From contig NC_064758.1 of assembly GCF_011397635.1 (NCBI RefSeq), positions 21,846,513-21,910,512 on the forward strand: 64,000 bases of DNA, written 5' to 3'. Below the pieces are notes generated by a model. That model saw only the letters and a program-made list of their open reading frames with translations, did not search any database and was not told the origin of the DNA. The translations under genes were made by a program, and so were the position numbers. Source of the stretch: Epinephelus fuscoguttatus. Taxonomy: Eukaryota; Chordata; Actinopteri; Perciformes; Serranidae. Below are positions 39,501 through 52,550 of this stretch, piece by piece (positions within the stretch are counted from its first letter, which is position 1; each line of letters opens with the position of its first letter).

Positions 39501-42500
39501 TCATGACTATCCCAAAGACGCTTGTCTGATCAAGCTCCAGGAAAATGGGTCATTCTCAACTGGGGCAGGAGCTTTCTGTAGTCAAAGCATAATACTCAGA
39601 AGACAGTAAATATTTAGGTAGGGCATGGCTGGTTGCATTTGATAAGCTTGTCACATGATACGTACTTTCACAGTGAAGCAAAACTTTTATGGAAACAGAT
39701 GTAGAATGCATAAAGACTCCTGATTTCTTCAGTCCTTATTTTGTTGTTTATTAAGATGTAAGCTCAACGAGAGCTGTCACATCCTTATCAACCGAGCAGC
39801 CTACATCTATTTTGCATTTCATATCCTTGACTCTGTGGATTCAAAATGTGTATGTCTGCTTATCTGAAAATTCTTGGTACTTTCCATTCTGATTCTAGGG
39901 GACGGCAAAATACCATCTTCTTTACAGCCAGCCATAACGGATCCTGCAGTAAGTGAAAATTAGCATGTGCAACCTCTGTGTGTGTACATGTAGATTACGG
40001 AGGTGCAGTACATGGAATATAATGTCTTTTAAACTCAAGACATTTTAAAGGTATACCATGCCGGATTTGTTGGCTACAGTTTGTGATAAGTATCAAAATG
40101 AAAGTGAAAGCCAACCCCAGCTTTGACTGTTTGGCGATTGCCTCGCTATATTTGTATTTTTTGAGCGCTGTGTCTGCAGTTCTTTTGTAGCTTCCTCTTT
40201 TTTTTTCCTTTTTTTTTTTTTTCTCAGATTTTTCAGCATTTTGCCTTACTAGATAGCACAATCTAAGCATGAAATGGGGAGAAAGGGGATGACATGCAGC
40301 AAAAGGCCACTTGGCAAGGATATTTCCTTTGTATATGGGATGACTGCTCTACCCACTAAGCCAGTGGGCGCCTGCGTGCTGGCTACCTTTTTATTAAGTC
40401 CTGACCACTCCTGCGCACTGTGCCCAGGAAGATCCGAAACACAGTATAACAAGAAGAAAGTAGGCAAAGTCTCTGCAGATACGTAAATACACCACCATAC
40501 ACTTCTATAAAAGAGAAATTACTTTTGTATGAATCTATACATTGTTGTTAGGAAAATCCTGCATAGTGTACCTTTAAAGATAATTGTCTGCATGTTTTTA
40601 TTGAGACCTCTTTTTACATGGATAAACTGGATTTGGATTGGACAATGAATACAAATCGTAATGACAAATGGTATCAAGACTGCCATGATTTCGTCTCATA
40701 TTTCTCTGCTAAATGCTATACGTAACTAGTTACACTTTCCATGTTGTCTTTTTTTTGTAGTTGATCGGGGAATGCTGGAACTGAGGAGGACGACAGATTA
40801 CGGTAAAACCATCAAGACTGTTGCCACAAAGATCTACTCCTTTGGCCTGGGTGGACGCTTCCTCTTCGCGTCTGTAATGACGGGCAAGGTTAGTATACAG
40901 AATTTTGATGGAGGGGTCTCCGACTGATTTGAATCTTAGGCTTTTGGAGGTAGTCCTAATATTATCAGCATCAACTGTATCCAGTTAGTTTTTACAGTGT
41001 AATGTTTGGCCACCTAAAAAATCATTTAGAATGACTGAATGGGAATAGGCTATGCAGAACTAATCTAAAGAGACAAAGACAGAGAATGACAGCCCTGCCC
41101 ACAGTCCTCCTCAGATTACGGAGGGTTGGAGAAACACCAGTCTTATTTGTCTTGTATGTAGCAATGATTTCCAGAAGTAATATCTGGTATCTGTCAGTCA
41201 GTCACCCTTTTGTTTAGTTTTAGTTCCTTCGATGGATATTGGATAGATATCCTAGCTCATACAGTTCTTATGGTTAAGAAACTGTGACGTTATCTAACGG
41301 CAGTTTTGGCAAACCAGTTAATCTGGTTATCTCAAATCATCATATTTGAATGTTTGCTAAATGTGCACTGCATGGCGAGCTCATGTGGATATTGTTACAC
41401 TCAAAATACATGGCTCTCATGACGTGTTGTGTGTGCTTACATGTGTGCACTGTTCATGGCCCTGTTTCTTTTCCTTTACCTTATGAATGTAAGTCATTTT
41501 GCCTGAGGTAAATACTCTCCAAACTGCTCTTTTTCCACATCATTTCCACTTTCTTTCGTCCTGTCCTTCTCACTGTTTTTCTTTCTTTCCCCATCTCTTC
41601 CTTTGCAGGGCACTCTGAGGATGATCTATGTGTCAGTGGATCAGGGTGAGACGTGGAACATGGCCCAGCTGCCCCCAGTCGGTCACGAGCAGTTCTACTC
41701 CATCCTTGCAGCGAACGATGAAATGGTCTTCATGCATGTCGATGAGCCAGGAGGTCAGTTCACACAGAAACCTCTCCTGTTCACTCTTGGTCCTGTAGTG
41801 ACCTGATTCCTGGTCAACGTGATACCTTGCATAAATTATTGGAACCAGCAATTTCCAATGGTAACGGTACACTAATCCTTTTTCCTAAAGCGAATGGGAC
41901 ATAAAACACTCAGAACACACCACCTTTTAAACCTCAAATAGGATAATGTGATCATACCTGTGCTATCTCTGACAGCCATCTCAAGCACGGGTTGTTTAAT
42001 TTTGTAACCATTTTGTCCATGTTGAGAACATGAGCGTTTTCTCTCCAGTATTTGTTAACCAATTAGTATGTTTTTTTCCTATACCCACAGATACAGGATT
42101 TGGTACCATTTATGTGTCAGATGACCGGGGCACTGTGTACTCCAAGTCACTGGAGCGCCACCTTTACACCACCACGGGCGGCGACACAGACTTCACTAAC
42201 GTCACCTCTCTGAGAGGAGTTTTCATCACCAGCGTCCTGGCAGAAGGTAACTCTATTCATGTGCCTGTGCTTAGATAAAAGAATCGCAACACACGCCTGC
42301 ACTCAGACTCCCTTCAGAAGAACATACACATATGAGTTCTCAATTGCATAGCGATGTGACGGTGTTATGTAAATATTTAATTAGCTGTTCAGTGTCAGAC
42401 TTGATGTCTTTCTGATGCCGCTGGCTGACGCTTCAACAGAAATACCACATCACCAGCTCAGTCTTAACTTCATTATGTCTGTTGCACACTTTATTTTCTG

Positions 42501-45500
42501 TTCAGTCTCCTCTGTCTTTCTTCTTTTATTTTTACCTATTTTTCTTACCTCTACTTTAAAGCTTTATTTGCAAGCATTGTTTTTGGATAGGCACATCAGC
42601 TTAATTTTTTACAAGGATCAATTATGTCTTTTATCATTTTCTGTCATGTATGTATATATGTATATATAATGATTTTATACAATGAAGGATGTTCATATTA
42701 AATGTGGTCAAAGTTTCAAATCTCTGTGAGCAAAAACTTCAGGCTTCAGACACTTATGAAGACTTGATGTTTTCTACTTTGAGACAAGCTGACATCACCC
42801 TGGAGGGTTTCTTTACATGGGCATCTGCTCCAAACATGCTACTGCAAGCATTTACATGACTTGGCTCAAGGTCAAGGTTATTTCATTTGTCTCACATGGG
42901 AGAAAACTGTCTTGGGTAATAGGAAATTGCTGCATCAAACCAAACATTGCAGTACAAAACATGAAATAGAAACAACACAGTAAAAACACTGAATTTTAAA
43001 TAGGACGCATGCGTATTATGTGAATTAGACGCTGCAAATTAGAATAACGGGGCATACTTCTGCCGCCCTGGGGATTCAGACATATATCCACTGCATACTA
43101 ACAAACTCACACACTCTCATCTACGCTTAAATAGTGTACATGCTACAGAACAGTACGCACTACTTCAAACATGCTAATGTTGGGGAAACAGGTAATCTTG
43201 CTCGCTGATTTCTCCCCGAATCGGCCCATATTCCTGCTGGAACATGTCTTGCTGTGAAGACTTTGGCTTAGAAGCTTTTTTTGGTTTTTCACTGTAGAAA
43301 GTGCCGCTCTACTCAGTTACAGTCATTTCAAGCTGCAATAAAGGTGCATAAGACCTAGAAATGCTGACCAATCAGAGCAAACTGGGCTTTTTTTGGGCAT
43401 AAGAGACAGGTGCTAGGGTGAATACAGGTGTTCTAGCACAGACAGCAGGAGGAAAATAAAGTGTTTTTTGACCATTAAAGCATGTAAACATGTCTAGTAG
43501 AATCCTGAAATATGCGGAAATGAGGATAATAGTTCCCCTGTAAGAATCCCTGTAAATGCGCTGTCCTTGTCATGTTGTTCCAGATACCTCTGTGCAGTCT
43601 GTGGTGTCCTTTGATCAGGGAGGAGAATGGGTTCCCTTGCGAAAACCTGCCAACAGCAAGTGTGATGCGACAGCCAAAGACCCAGACAAGGTAAAGAGAA
43701 GAAGCTGGTGTGTCTGGAGAAAAAACAGATAGAAAGTTGATGTAAACTGTGCACTTTGATGAACTAGGGTTTGAAACTTACTTTGGACTGCAGTGCCAAA
43801 ACACAGTCCATTTATTGTGTCAGTATTTGTTATTTTTCAAGTTATTTTTTCGACTGTCACAGTGTTGGTGATATAACCGTCTGATACCAAATGCTGCTTG
43901 TGTTTGTGTCTGTAGTGCACTCTTCACATCCACGCAGCCTACAGTATTGCTATGAGGCTGAATGTCCCCATGCTGCCTCTGTCTGAACCAAACGCTATCG
44001 GTCTCATCTTAGCTCATGGTAATTCTCAGTTCAGAATTTTCAGACAAGTGTTTTTGACAATGTCCAAGTTGTTTTTTAAAGATATCTACTATAGTAGATA
44101 GTTATTAAAGAGATTTTTTGCCATCTCACCATTTATGTTTTTCATCAGGGAGTGTTGGTGATGCCATCTCAGTGATGAAGCCTGATGTGTATGTGTCTGA
44201 TGACGGGGGGTACACCTGGATAAAGGCCCTCAATGGGCCCCATCACTACGCTATTCTGGACTCTGGAGGGCTGCTGGTTGCTGTGGAGCACAGCCCCACT
44301 CAACCTATCAACAAGATAAAGTGAGTTACACGCTGCCTTCAAGTGGAACTTGTGAGCTTCTGGTTACAACATGGGAAGTCATGTGCAGGATATGCTTGCC
44401 ATTTCAAGTGGTTAAGCAGCTATGCAACAGCAACTGTCGGCATCCAGAAGCCATTAAGAAGAGTTTAGCTTTTTGGCTAGCAGCTAATGTAATGCAGGGA
44501 ATGCAAAGGTATAATGACAGAGGAAAAAGATGAGGCTGTCAGGAAGATCAACTATTTCCCCACAGATATTATAAGATTATGTCTACATGACTAAAATTAC
44601 AATGTATTAACATACCATCCACCAAAAAATGGACTTCCATGGTCCCTACAGTTTCTAAAAATGCCAGCAAACACATCACATCTCGTGAACTCAGAGCATC
44701 AGAAAATTTCTGCTTAAAAGTTTAATACCACAAAAGAGAGGCGTTTATATGGACTCATCTCATGAACACAGTGAACATGACCCCATTTGAAGGTAGCAAC
44801 AATCAGAGGGAACAGATGAATTTGTATTTGCTCATGCTTGAATTCTGTTTTCATTTTTCTTAATGTGATTTATATGAGTTCTGATTTTAATTTACATTGC
44901 ATGCTTTACAGCTTAGTGCTTTACTTTTAAGTTTCTTTGGGTTATGCTAATATTTGCACATGCTTTTGTGTCCTGGCAGATTCTCTACTGATGAAGGACA
45001 GTGCTGGGGTGTTTACACCTTCACCCAAGAGCCCATCTACTTTACTGGGCTGGCTTCAGAGCCTGGAGCTCGCTCCATGAATGTCAGTATCTGGGGCTAC
45101 AGAGACTCCCTCCTAAGCCAGTACTGGATCTCCACCACCATCGACTTCAGGGATCTTCTCACCAGAGACTGTGAGTCACATGAGAATCATGTTGATATAA
45201 CAAACTGACTGTAATGCAATATTTAGTGAGCTGTTGTGATCTGAGATTACGTGTAACAGATTCCAAAATATTTATGTTTGTAGGTGATGACAAGGACTAC
45301 GTGCAGTGGTTGGCCCACTCGGATGACATCAGTGACCCCAACGATGGCTGCATGCTGGGCTACAAAGAGAAGTTCCTCCGTCTCAGGAAGGACTCTGTTT
45401 GTTGGAACGGACGAGATTACAATGTCAACACCCAGCCAACTCCGTGTCCGTGCACCCTGGATGACTTCCTGTGGTAAGACGCTCACTGTGTCCCAAATCT

Positions 45501-47600
45501 ATGTTACCTACTAATTATACACAGTGTATGCTGCATTGTAATTGTCATAGTATACTGTTTTTGCGGTTAGTGTACAAAAGAAAATCCACATACTTGAAGG
45601 TATACTATGCAGGAAGTGTTGGTTACTGTAAGTAAACACAACATTTAAACTTAGCCCCTCCTCCCTACAATATCTGTACATACACTGCCTGCAAGCTACT
45701 GTGCTAACGTAGGAACGTTACATTACTTGTAATGGAAAAGCCGATACTTAAGCTAGCTAACTAAGCTAACCACTGGTACCTACCTACCATCCTTTTTTTT
45801 GGGGGGGGGGGGGGCACTGTGTCCGTGATTTTAATAGGTTCCTCCTGGATGTGTGCTGCTGCTACCTGGTCACTCTCTTTTTATTAAATCCTGACCTCAC
45901 CTGCCTGTTGTTGTTGGCTGGGGACTACACCCCACTGCCCACGTCCTAAACACAGCAAAATAAAATGAAAATTGGAAAATAGAGGCAGAGGGCAGAGTCT
46001 CTGCAGATAAACCCACCACCACTAACTTCTAGTGGGTTATAAATGATTGAGAGGGATTACTTCTGTATGACTCTATACATACATTGTGTTTTTTGTTGGA
46101 AGGTACTGTGTTGTATGCGTTTTACCTCTTTATACTAACAGGAAGTGATGCAGTCAGTCAATTGCACAATATAAACCGTCCATCAAACTGCAATTTTGTA
46201 AGGTCACGGCAAGTTAAGCTTCAAGAAATGGAAGCAAAATGTCTTAAGATTTAATATGCTTTTTTAGATTTTTGATCACCATTCACAATTTAATTCTTTT
46301 CATTAGCTGTAAGCAGGTCCCTTTGTGCAATGCATTGTGGGAGAATATTATCAATCAACAGCACAGTCAAAAAAGTGTGTTTATTTAGTATGCATTCTGA
46401 CTATACTTTACTTTTGCCAAAGTGCTGCTAACTAGCTGTGATTGCTTTTGTTAAAAGTAAACTTACTGGTGTAAGAATCTTTTAAGTAAAGGTAAAAGGT
46501 TGCTCATTTAAATGTTTACTCTGTAATGGATGCTTTGAAACATACAGTAACTGGAGAGTTCACATTTAACGTGTCAAAGTGGTTTTAAATAAGAGTGTAA
46601 AAGTATTCTGGAGTGGATTTTTCCACAAGTAAAAATGAATTGTAACTGAAAAGTACAAGTGCTGAGCCACACAAGCTGTCCGTTACAGGAGTAACAAGAG
46701 CAAATGCAGGTTATTTCTTCCACCCTCGCTCACCATCCTGGCATCTTCTGACTCTTTGCAGCGACTTTGGATACTACCGTAAAGAGAACAGCTCTGAGTG
46801 TGTGGAGCAGCCGGACCTGAAAGGCAAAGTGCTGGAGTTTTGTCTGCACGGCAAAGAGGAACAACTGCAGACCAGTGGGTGAGTGAAATGTGTTGACGCT
46901 CTGCTGTGATCATTGATGACACATGATTTCTTTCAACTTGTCTGTAACTGTCTAGTCTGCTTGATAATTATATTTATTTACTGTGTTATGTTTTAATATT
47001 AAATACATATTAATTTTGCAACGGATACAGTGTAAAATACATTCTGTACAAAGCCATCACCATTGCGACATTTTATGGTAGAAAGAGAGAGAGGATTGCT
47101 CTCAGTGTTTCTCAGAGGAGACAAGTGATGAAAATGAAGAAGTAATTGTCACACAGAGGAAGTAGATCAGGGTGAGAGTGACTCCTCAGTGAGGAGGAGT
47201 GAATGCTGACTGTAAAAGCAAATGAAATTTTCAGTAAACTGTGCTCGCTTGTCTGCATGCAGACTGACTTCACAGAAATGACAGTACATCTTGACACTAA
47301 ATGAACAGAACACAGAAGGTTATATAAACCAGTAAAACCATTATGTGCAGTAGGTAGGGTCACTGTCGTATCCATACAGCTAAATTTATATGTATAGAAT
47401 TGTGATAATAAATTAACACTAAGTATAACTGTCATTCACTGTTGATGTGCCTTTGTTCCACAGCTATAGGAAAATCCCTGGTGATAAATGTGAGGGAGGA
47501 AACATGCCGGAGCGTAAAGAGATCGACCTCAGTAAGAGATGTGTGAGCGACCTGGTGGCTCCTGAACCTCTGGTCAGTACCTTTGCCTACTAATATATGT

Positions 47601-47640
<40 letters not shown>

Positions 47641-50321
47641 TTATATCCCACGCTTCCACTTAAACCTACTTCTGCTGTCTACTGTTATATTTACAGGTGG
47701 ACAGTCACTCCTCCAAGTCTATACCCATTGTGATAACAGTCATCATCGTCATGCTGCTGAGCGTCGCAGCTGGAGTCGTCTTTGTCAAGAAATATGTCTG
47801 TGGTGGCAGGTTAGTGTGTCTATGTGTTGTCCAGTTCATAACCAGGCCCTGTCTGCAGAAGAAAGTGTCCAGGATGGTAAACTGTGTCTTTGTAATTGTG
47901 TTAGCACTTCTCTTTTACTGTCCTTAAGGATTCCCTAAACACTTCAGGGTCTATGTAGATCCTTAAAAAGTCATAAAATATCTTAAACTTTAACTTGCTG
48001 ACAAAATGTAGATCAACTTAACTCACTCTAATAATCATAATTCTACATAATACTTAGCTCTGCCCAAGACCACATATATACTACTTACCTGCAATGATTA
48101 CCTGTGATGCTTAAATGAGTAATACTTGATTTGTCCAAATAGCTTTCCTAAATTTGGTTAAAGGTGTCTTGAAAGGGTCTTGAAAGCATTTAATTAAACT
48201 GTCTGATACCTGTAGACACCTTGAAGTTGGTATTTCACCCCAAGATGGGACCTTACATCCTGCGCCTAATGCTCGTTCTTGTCAGCTTGCATGGGGTTGT
48301 CTCACCACTTTTAAGATAAACCAGCTAAACTGGAGCCTAGAAAGTTTTTTTTATCTACCTAATCTTTGCCTTGGCCCCAAGACTAAACCTACAGGAGACC
48401 TCACACCTAACTGTAACTTCAAACAGAGTTGATTTTTTATTTTTGTGATCATCAAGTTATGAAGTTAAACTTTTCTCCTTGTACTGCTCGCATGGCTGCA
48501 ACTGGGCCAAGATGTCCCTGCAGAATTTCCAATGACTTTTATCTGACTATTGACAAATTCTCAAATTAGCCTTCATAACGTTATGTGGAAAAACATGTTA
48601 AACTAAATACTGCAAAAATATATAGACATTTGGATGGACCAACAACAAAGATCTGCTCAGATGAGGGTCTGTATTCTGATCTCAGTGTAGAATCTGGCAG
48701 CCCAAATAGGCTTACAAGTCACACTGTCAGCTTCCATGTAGACAGAAAAAAAACTAGCCCGTACTTTTCCACTCAGTCCAACTTCTCGTTTTCATCAAAC
48801 AGAAATAGTTCAGGTCATCATATTAAGTATGAACATGCACTCAGAGCATGGGCTGAGATGGACACAGAGCATGCACAGCTGCCTCATGCAAAACCAAGCC
48901 TGTCAGGTTGAACCATGGTGTTTTTAGGGTGTCACACTTCATTGCATTTTGTTGCTTTGCATCTTTCAGATGATTTCAAGTGACAGTATCGTGAATGTGT
49001 CCGACAGGTTCCTGGTTCACAGATACTCTGTGCTGCAGCAGCACGTCGAGGACAATGCTGTTGAGGAGATGGATGACCCGCTGGAGACCAACCACACCAC
49101 ACAGAATGGCAAGATAGAGTTTCACGACGACTCAGATGAGGTACAGTAGAAACCTTTTCCTCTTTTAAACTTGGACTAAGCTACAAACATGGTCTTCTTC
49201 AAAGACTGCGCCAAGGTTTTACTGTGAAACCAACAGCATATGTGTTTATCTTAAAGCTTGCTTGATGCCATGTAGAAATTCAGAGAAATAGAATAGTTAG
49301 ACAGAAAACAACCAAACCAGACCAAAAATTCTGCAACAAATCTTGATGCTGGAGACAAATAAGAATAATTATTGCTGTTAAATAAACCCTAGACACTTTC
49401 AGCTGTATTGTTGTACAGTACAGATACAGAGTTAGGAGTTAGGGCCTTTGCATGTCAGGAGCCTCATTCATCAGTCTATTAAACATTAAGGACCCTACAG
49501 TGACGAAGCCACGCTGTCCCACTGTGCACTCCTACTGTGCACGCCAACCACCTGCTGTGAAGTGTAGAAAGGAAGAGAGCCATATAATATATCACACAAT
49601 GATGATGATATATTAGCTGATACTTATTCTCTTGACAAACAAACTTGTCAGTGCTCTCTGGTGGACAAACTCTGTAATGACCCTGTCAGCTGACACCAAC
49701 ATACCTGTGATAAACTTTTTTCCAGTTATTCCGACACCACATGAATGATGCATGAGCTGATACATTGCCTGGAATTTTTTCCTAAGATGGCGAAGGCATG
49801 TCCTGCCCTACTCTGCCTTCCTCTGCCTCTCATGGACTTTCCCTGACATTCTTACTCTAACCCTAACCATTCTCACTGCTGTTGCCTAAACCTAACCACC
49901 CTATCCAACGAGTACTCGCCAGTCAGAGGCAGGGTAGGGCGGGTCATGCCCTCGCTATCCTTGGGAAAACAACAGTTTCACCTCCCAGACAATCACTAAG
50001 AGCCAAGACTGCTGGAAGGGGACAGCTGTCTTTGCAGCTTTGCTCTCCAAATGTTTGTTTGCCTGTTTGTCAAATATAGTTTTGTTAAAAATGAAACTGT
50101 GTTTAAATACAACATTAATTAGTCCAGTAGGTCAGAGGGTGATGTTTCATTGTTGCTACAAAGTTATGACCTGAATTCACCTCCAACAGGCCACTTGAGT
50201 AACTGAGTTAAGCGCGTGTGTGTACACAAACCCATAATGGCTTCTTGTTTGCTCACCTGCGTTGGCGCTGGCTTCATTGGTATGTTATGTTCTTGTCTTT
50301 ACACAGGACCTGCTGGAATAG
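33515..50321 (+). CDS. sort1: Sortilin, Vps10-domain sorting receptor
   Basis: Type I receptor that sorts ligands between Golgi, endosome and cell surface and binds proneurotrophins. Coding exons: 33515-33787, 36938-36997, 37233-37306, 37394-37490, 37604-37765, 38750-38823, 39899-39948, 40761-40888, 41609-41753, 42091-42246, 43584-43690, 43916-44018, 44149-44320, 44980-45170, 45284-45473, 46762-46878, 47464-47572, 47697-47809, 49008-49140, 50307-50321. All are GT-AG and frame-consistent: 2469 nt, 822 aa (human 831). Signal peptide about 1-19; propeptide with furin-type site IKRR|S ending at R67; ten-bladed propeller with Asp-box motifs ([24 protein letters not shown]); 10CC module ([13 protein letters not shown] to [10 protein letters not shown]); transmembrane helix about 745-766; tail with [18 protein letters not shown] (YSVL) and the acidic dileucine DDSDEDLLE. 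The last exon encodes only DLLE and stop. The ATG at 33515 begins the signal peptide and is preferred to the upstream in-frame codons. Confidence 0.96.
34328..34589. mobile_element. hAT-like MITE with perfect 8-bp target duplication, in sort1 intron 1
   Basis: TTTGTCAC occurs immediately before (34320-34327) and after (34590-34597) a 262-bp insert that begins TAGGCACTAATT and ends in the inverted match (read inward: TAGGGCTGCAACAATTAG). Both ends contain aattagtcgact. The 8-bp duplication and short TIR are the hAT signature. Confidence 0.88.
38185..38345 (+). pseudogene. Decayed transposase-type zinc-finger fragment in sort1 intron 5
   Basis: Plus-strand translation gives [17 protein letters not shown], a stop, then after a frame shift [16 protein letters not shown]. 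This recalls the N-terminal zinc-finger region of hAT-related transposases, with the H-x-H/SEKH ending. Short, broken and flanked by simple intron sequence; the assignment is tentative. Confidence 0.4.
38976..39058. repeat. Dispersed repeat shared between sort1 introns 6 and 8, copy 1
   Basis: Shares atttccagaagtgatatctg and gtatctgttagtcagt, then ttttagttcctccaaga, with about 41159-41236 in intron 8. The two copies are in the same orientation. Not a known family to me. Confidence 0.7.
40049..40573. mobile_element. TTAA-flanked element in sort1 intron 7
   Basis: TTAA at 40045-40048 and 40574-40577. Termini are AGGTATACCATGCCGGATTT at the left and, read inward from the right, AGGTACACTATGCAGGATTT, 16 of 20 identical. 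A related element is at about 45598-46127 in intron 15. Non-coding, with a poly-T run near 40207. Confidence 0.8.
41159..41236. repeat. Dispersed repeat shared between sort1 introns 6 and 8, copy 2
   Basis: Second copy of the sequence at 38976-39058 (atttccagaagtaatatctg, gtatctgtcagtcagtc, agttttagttcct). Confidence 0.7.
45598..46127. mobile_element. Second copy of the AGGTATAC element, in sort1 intron 15
   Basis: Left end aggtatactatgcaggaagt matches the element at 40049. Interior blocks (agagtctctgcagata, actctatacataca) also match, and the right end near tgcgttttacct is diverged. A T8-G14 run sits at 45793-45814. Confidence 0.65.
47603..47642. repeat. (CA)n(TA)n microsatellite in the short sort1 intron 17
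   Basis: About 12 CA units followed by about 9 TA units. Intron 17 is only 124 bp (47573-47696) and the repeat makes up about a third of it, ending 54 bases before exon 18. Confidence 0.95.
49795..49950. mobile_element. Short palindromic MITE in sort1 intron 19
   Basis: Arms 49795-49818 and 49927-49950 are inverted repeats matching at 21 of 24 positions (left arm starts ggcatgtcctgccctac). The interior carries ctaaccctaacc and cctaaacctaacc motifs of the kind seen in other fish palindromic repeats; it is not telomeric DNA. Confidence 0.7.
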
Positions 50322-52550
50322 CAGGCACAACCTGCTCTGCAACTGAGCAACAGGTTTCCAGCTCCCCCCGTGGCCGGCTGCTGCTCCTGTCACTCTCTGT
50401 CTCCAGCTACTTCTTCCTTTCACCTTCTAGTATGAACTTTGGCCTCAGCTACCAGACTAAGAGTCTGCTGTCATCTGTGAAGTATAATGAATGTACGGAG
50501 GCTTCCTGGGACGAACGCCACAGCTGAGGAGGACGGACGTCTTGTAGTGTCGTGCTTCAGTTATTGATTCTGTTGATTGAGTTCGAGTCTCCAAGCTATT
50601 TATTTTAGGGAACAAAGAACTGGTGCAGTCATTTGAACTGCTGACAGAGCCAGAGTCCTGGGTGTCTAAGCAAAGCTAGTTGTGTAAATCCACCACCATT
50701 GCATTACGGGTCCTGCCTCTCCCATCTCATGGGAGTGCTCCTGGAAATACTCTCACTTCTGTTGAACATCTGTGTCCTTTTTTCTCATGCACTTGTACAT
50801 AAACCTGATTTTCTTTTGCCATTTCTGATGTGGTATCAATTTGGTAGTTGTAAAAAAAAAAAAAAAAAAAAAAAAAGGTTGCCCTCAGTAGCTGGTTAAT
50901 AACTTTCCCGAACCATCTGAGTCTTAATCCCTGCTGTTAAGAAAGTATTTGTTGGTCAGAAAGTGTGCCCCGGATGGCCAAGAGTATGTAAATGTGAGGT
51001 TCTCGGGCCTCTTCTTCCATGAGTACTGACTTGTGAAATTTCCTGTCTGTATTTGGGATGCAAGCCTGCATACTTTTACAATGGCTGAAGTAATAATAAG
51101 CAAGTGGACATGTCCATTTGCATTAGGTTTGATAGCAATAACGTGTTTCAATTGAGCATATTGATCATGCATGTTAAATAATCCTATTGGCACAATAATG
51201 TTTCCAGTCGCTCTGTTTGATGAATGGAGATGTCGTTGCGTGAAACACATCACGCATCAGTGTGTAAAGGGTGGTGAAGTGTGTCTGTTTCAAGACAGGG
51301 TGCGTTCAGTAACATGTCTGCAGTTCTAACTGTCCAAAGCACAAGGTCCTTTGTATGCTTAGAGTTTGTAGTTTTTCTTAAGCGTGACCTACTGATTAAC
51401 ATGATGAGACTGTAATAATCACTGTAGTCATATTCAAGTAGTGTTTATAATCACTGGAGCAGTTTTTGTACTAACGAATCTTTGAACTTGTGTAACAAAT
51501 TGCGGTTTGAAGAAGTTCTGAAATGACAAATAATTATAGTTTGATAGTAAATATCTACAGATATTTTTTACATCAGATTCAGAGTACATCGATAAGATTT
51601 GGCAACAGAAGCATAGGAGCAAATTATTAAAACATTGTGTAAATGTTGTATAGCGTAACTAACACTTTAGCCTCTTGGAGTTAACAGACATGGTTGTTGG
51701 ACTTTTTTTATTGGTATTTGCTTCTGGGCCGGAGCAAATTCTCTAAAATAACAGGGTCAATGAAAGTTTCTCATTTCACAGTGATCTGCTGTTTTTTTTT
51801 CTTTTTAATCATGCTGCTGTCATTTTGAAACTGGATTGGCTGATGCCTCTAAACCGATCTATCATGTCTTTCACATTAAGTCTTACAGGGCTTTTTTTCT
51901 TCTTCTTGTACTCATCTATTGCACATTTTGTTTTGTCTGTCTTGTGTTAAATATGTTGCTTTAATACAGGTTTATTTATTTGTGACTTGCAGGTTCAGAG
52001 TGCAGTGAATTGGATGTGGTTATACAAGTGCCTGGGGTGAGGATATGATGATTGATTATTATTTATATCAACTAATGTGTAACCAGTTCCATCTAGTTTG
52101 TCAGTGACACCTCGAAGTTGCACTTGTTGCCTAAGATGAGTTTGAGCAGTGACGGATGTGTGCGTTTCATACGAGCTCTCATTGAATGGCATGTTATCTC
52201 TCAATATTTAAATCCACAGAGCTTTGTAAAGAAAACAGCCTACAGTAACCTGGTTATTCTCTCTGTCATATCTCGGCATGATGTATAATTCTGAGTGATA
52301 CAGAGTGAATACAAGGTTATTACGTAGCTGCTATACAATGGCGAGTTATTTTATGATGGTTTGTTGCGTTAAGTGAAGGTAACATATTTTTCTTACAGTT
52401 TAAAACTGCTGTATAAATTAATAATTCATCGTGACGGTTCTGTAAATATACAAGGTTACATCTTTGTATCTGCTATGTTTCTCTTTTCTGTATATTTGAG
52501 GCAATTTTCTTTTGGTTTGCCAATAAATTCATATGTTCCTCTATTTTTAT
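50322..52550 (+). other. sort1 3'UTR
   Basis: From the TAG at 50319-50321 to just past the AATAAA at 52522-52527. It has no competing exon, includes a 25-base A-run at 50852-50876, and is AT-rich toward the end. Mammalian SORT1 also has a long 3'UTR. Its exact end is inferred from the signal. Confidence 0.6.
52522..52527 (+). terminator. Candidate sort1 polyadenylation signal
   Basis: AATAAA followed within 30 bases by T-rich sequence (ctatttttattgcc). Confidence 0.55.

Noticed and set aside
49130-49149. TAG at 49147-49149 as the normal sort1 stop
   Set aside because: An acceptor at 50306 leads to an exon encoding DLLE and stop, restoring the conserved sortilin C-terminus; the TAG is reached only if the intron is retained.
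49855-49905. Telomere-like ctaaccctaacc motif
   Set aside because: Only a few imperfect units inside a small palindromic element in sort1 intron 19; not an interstitial telomere array.
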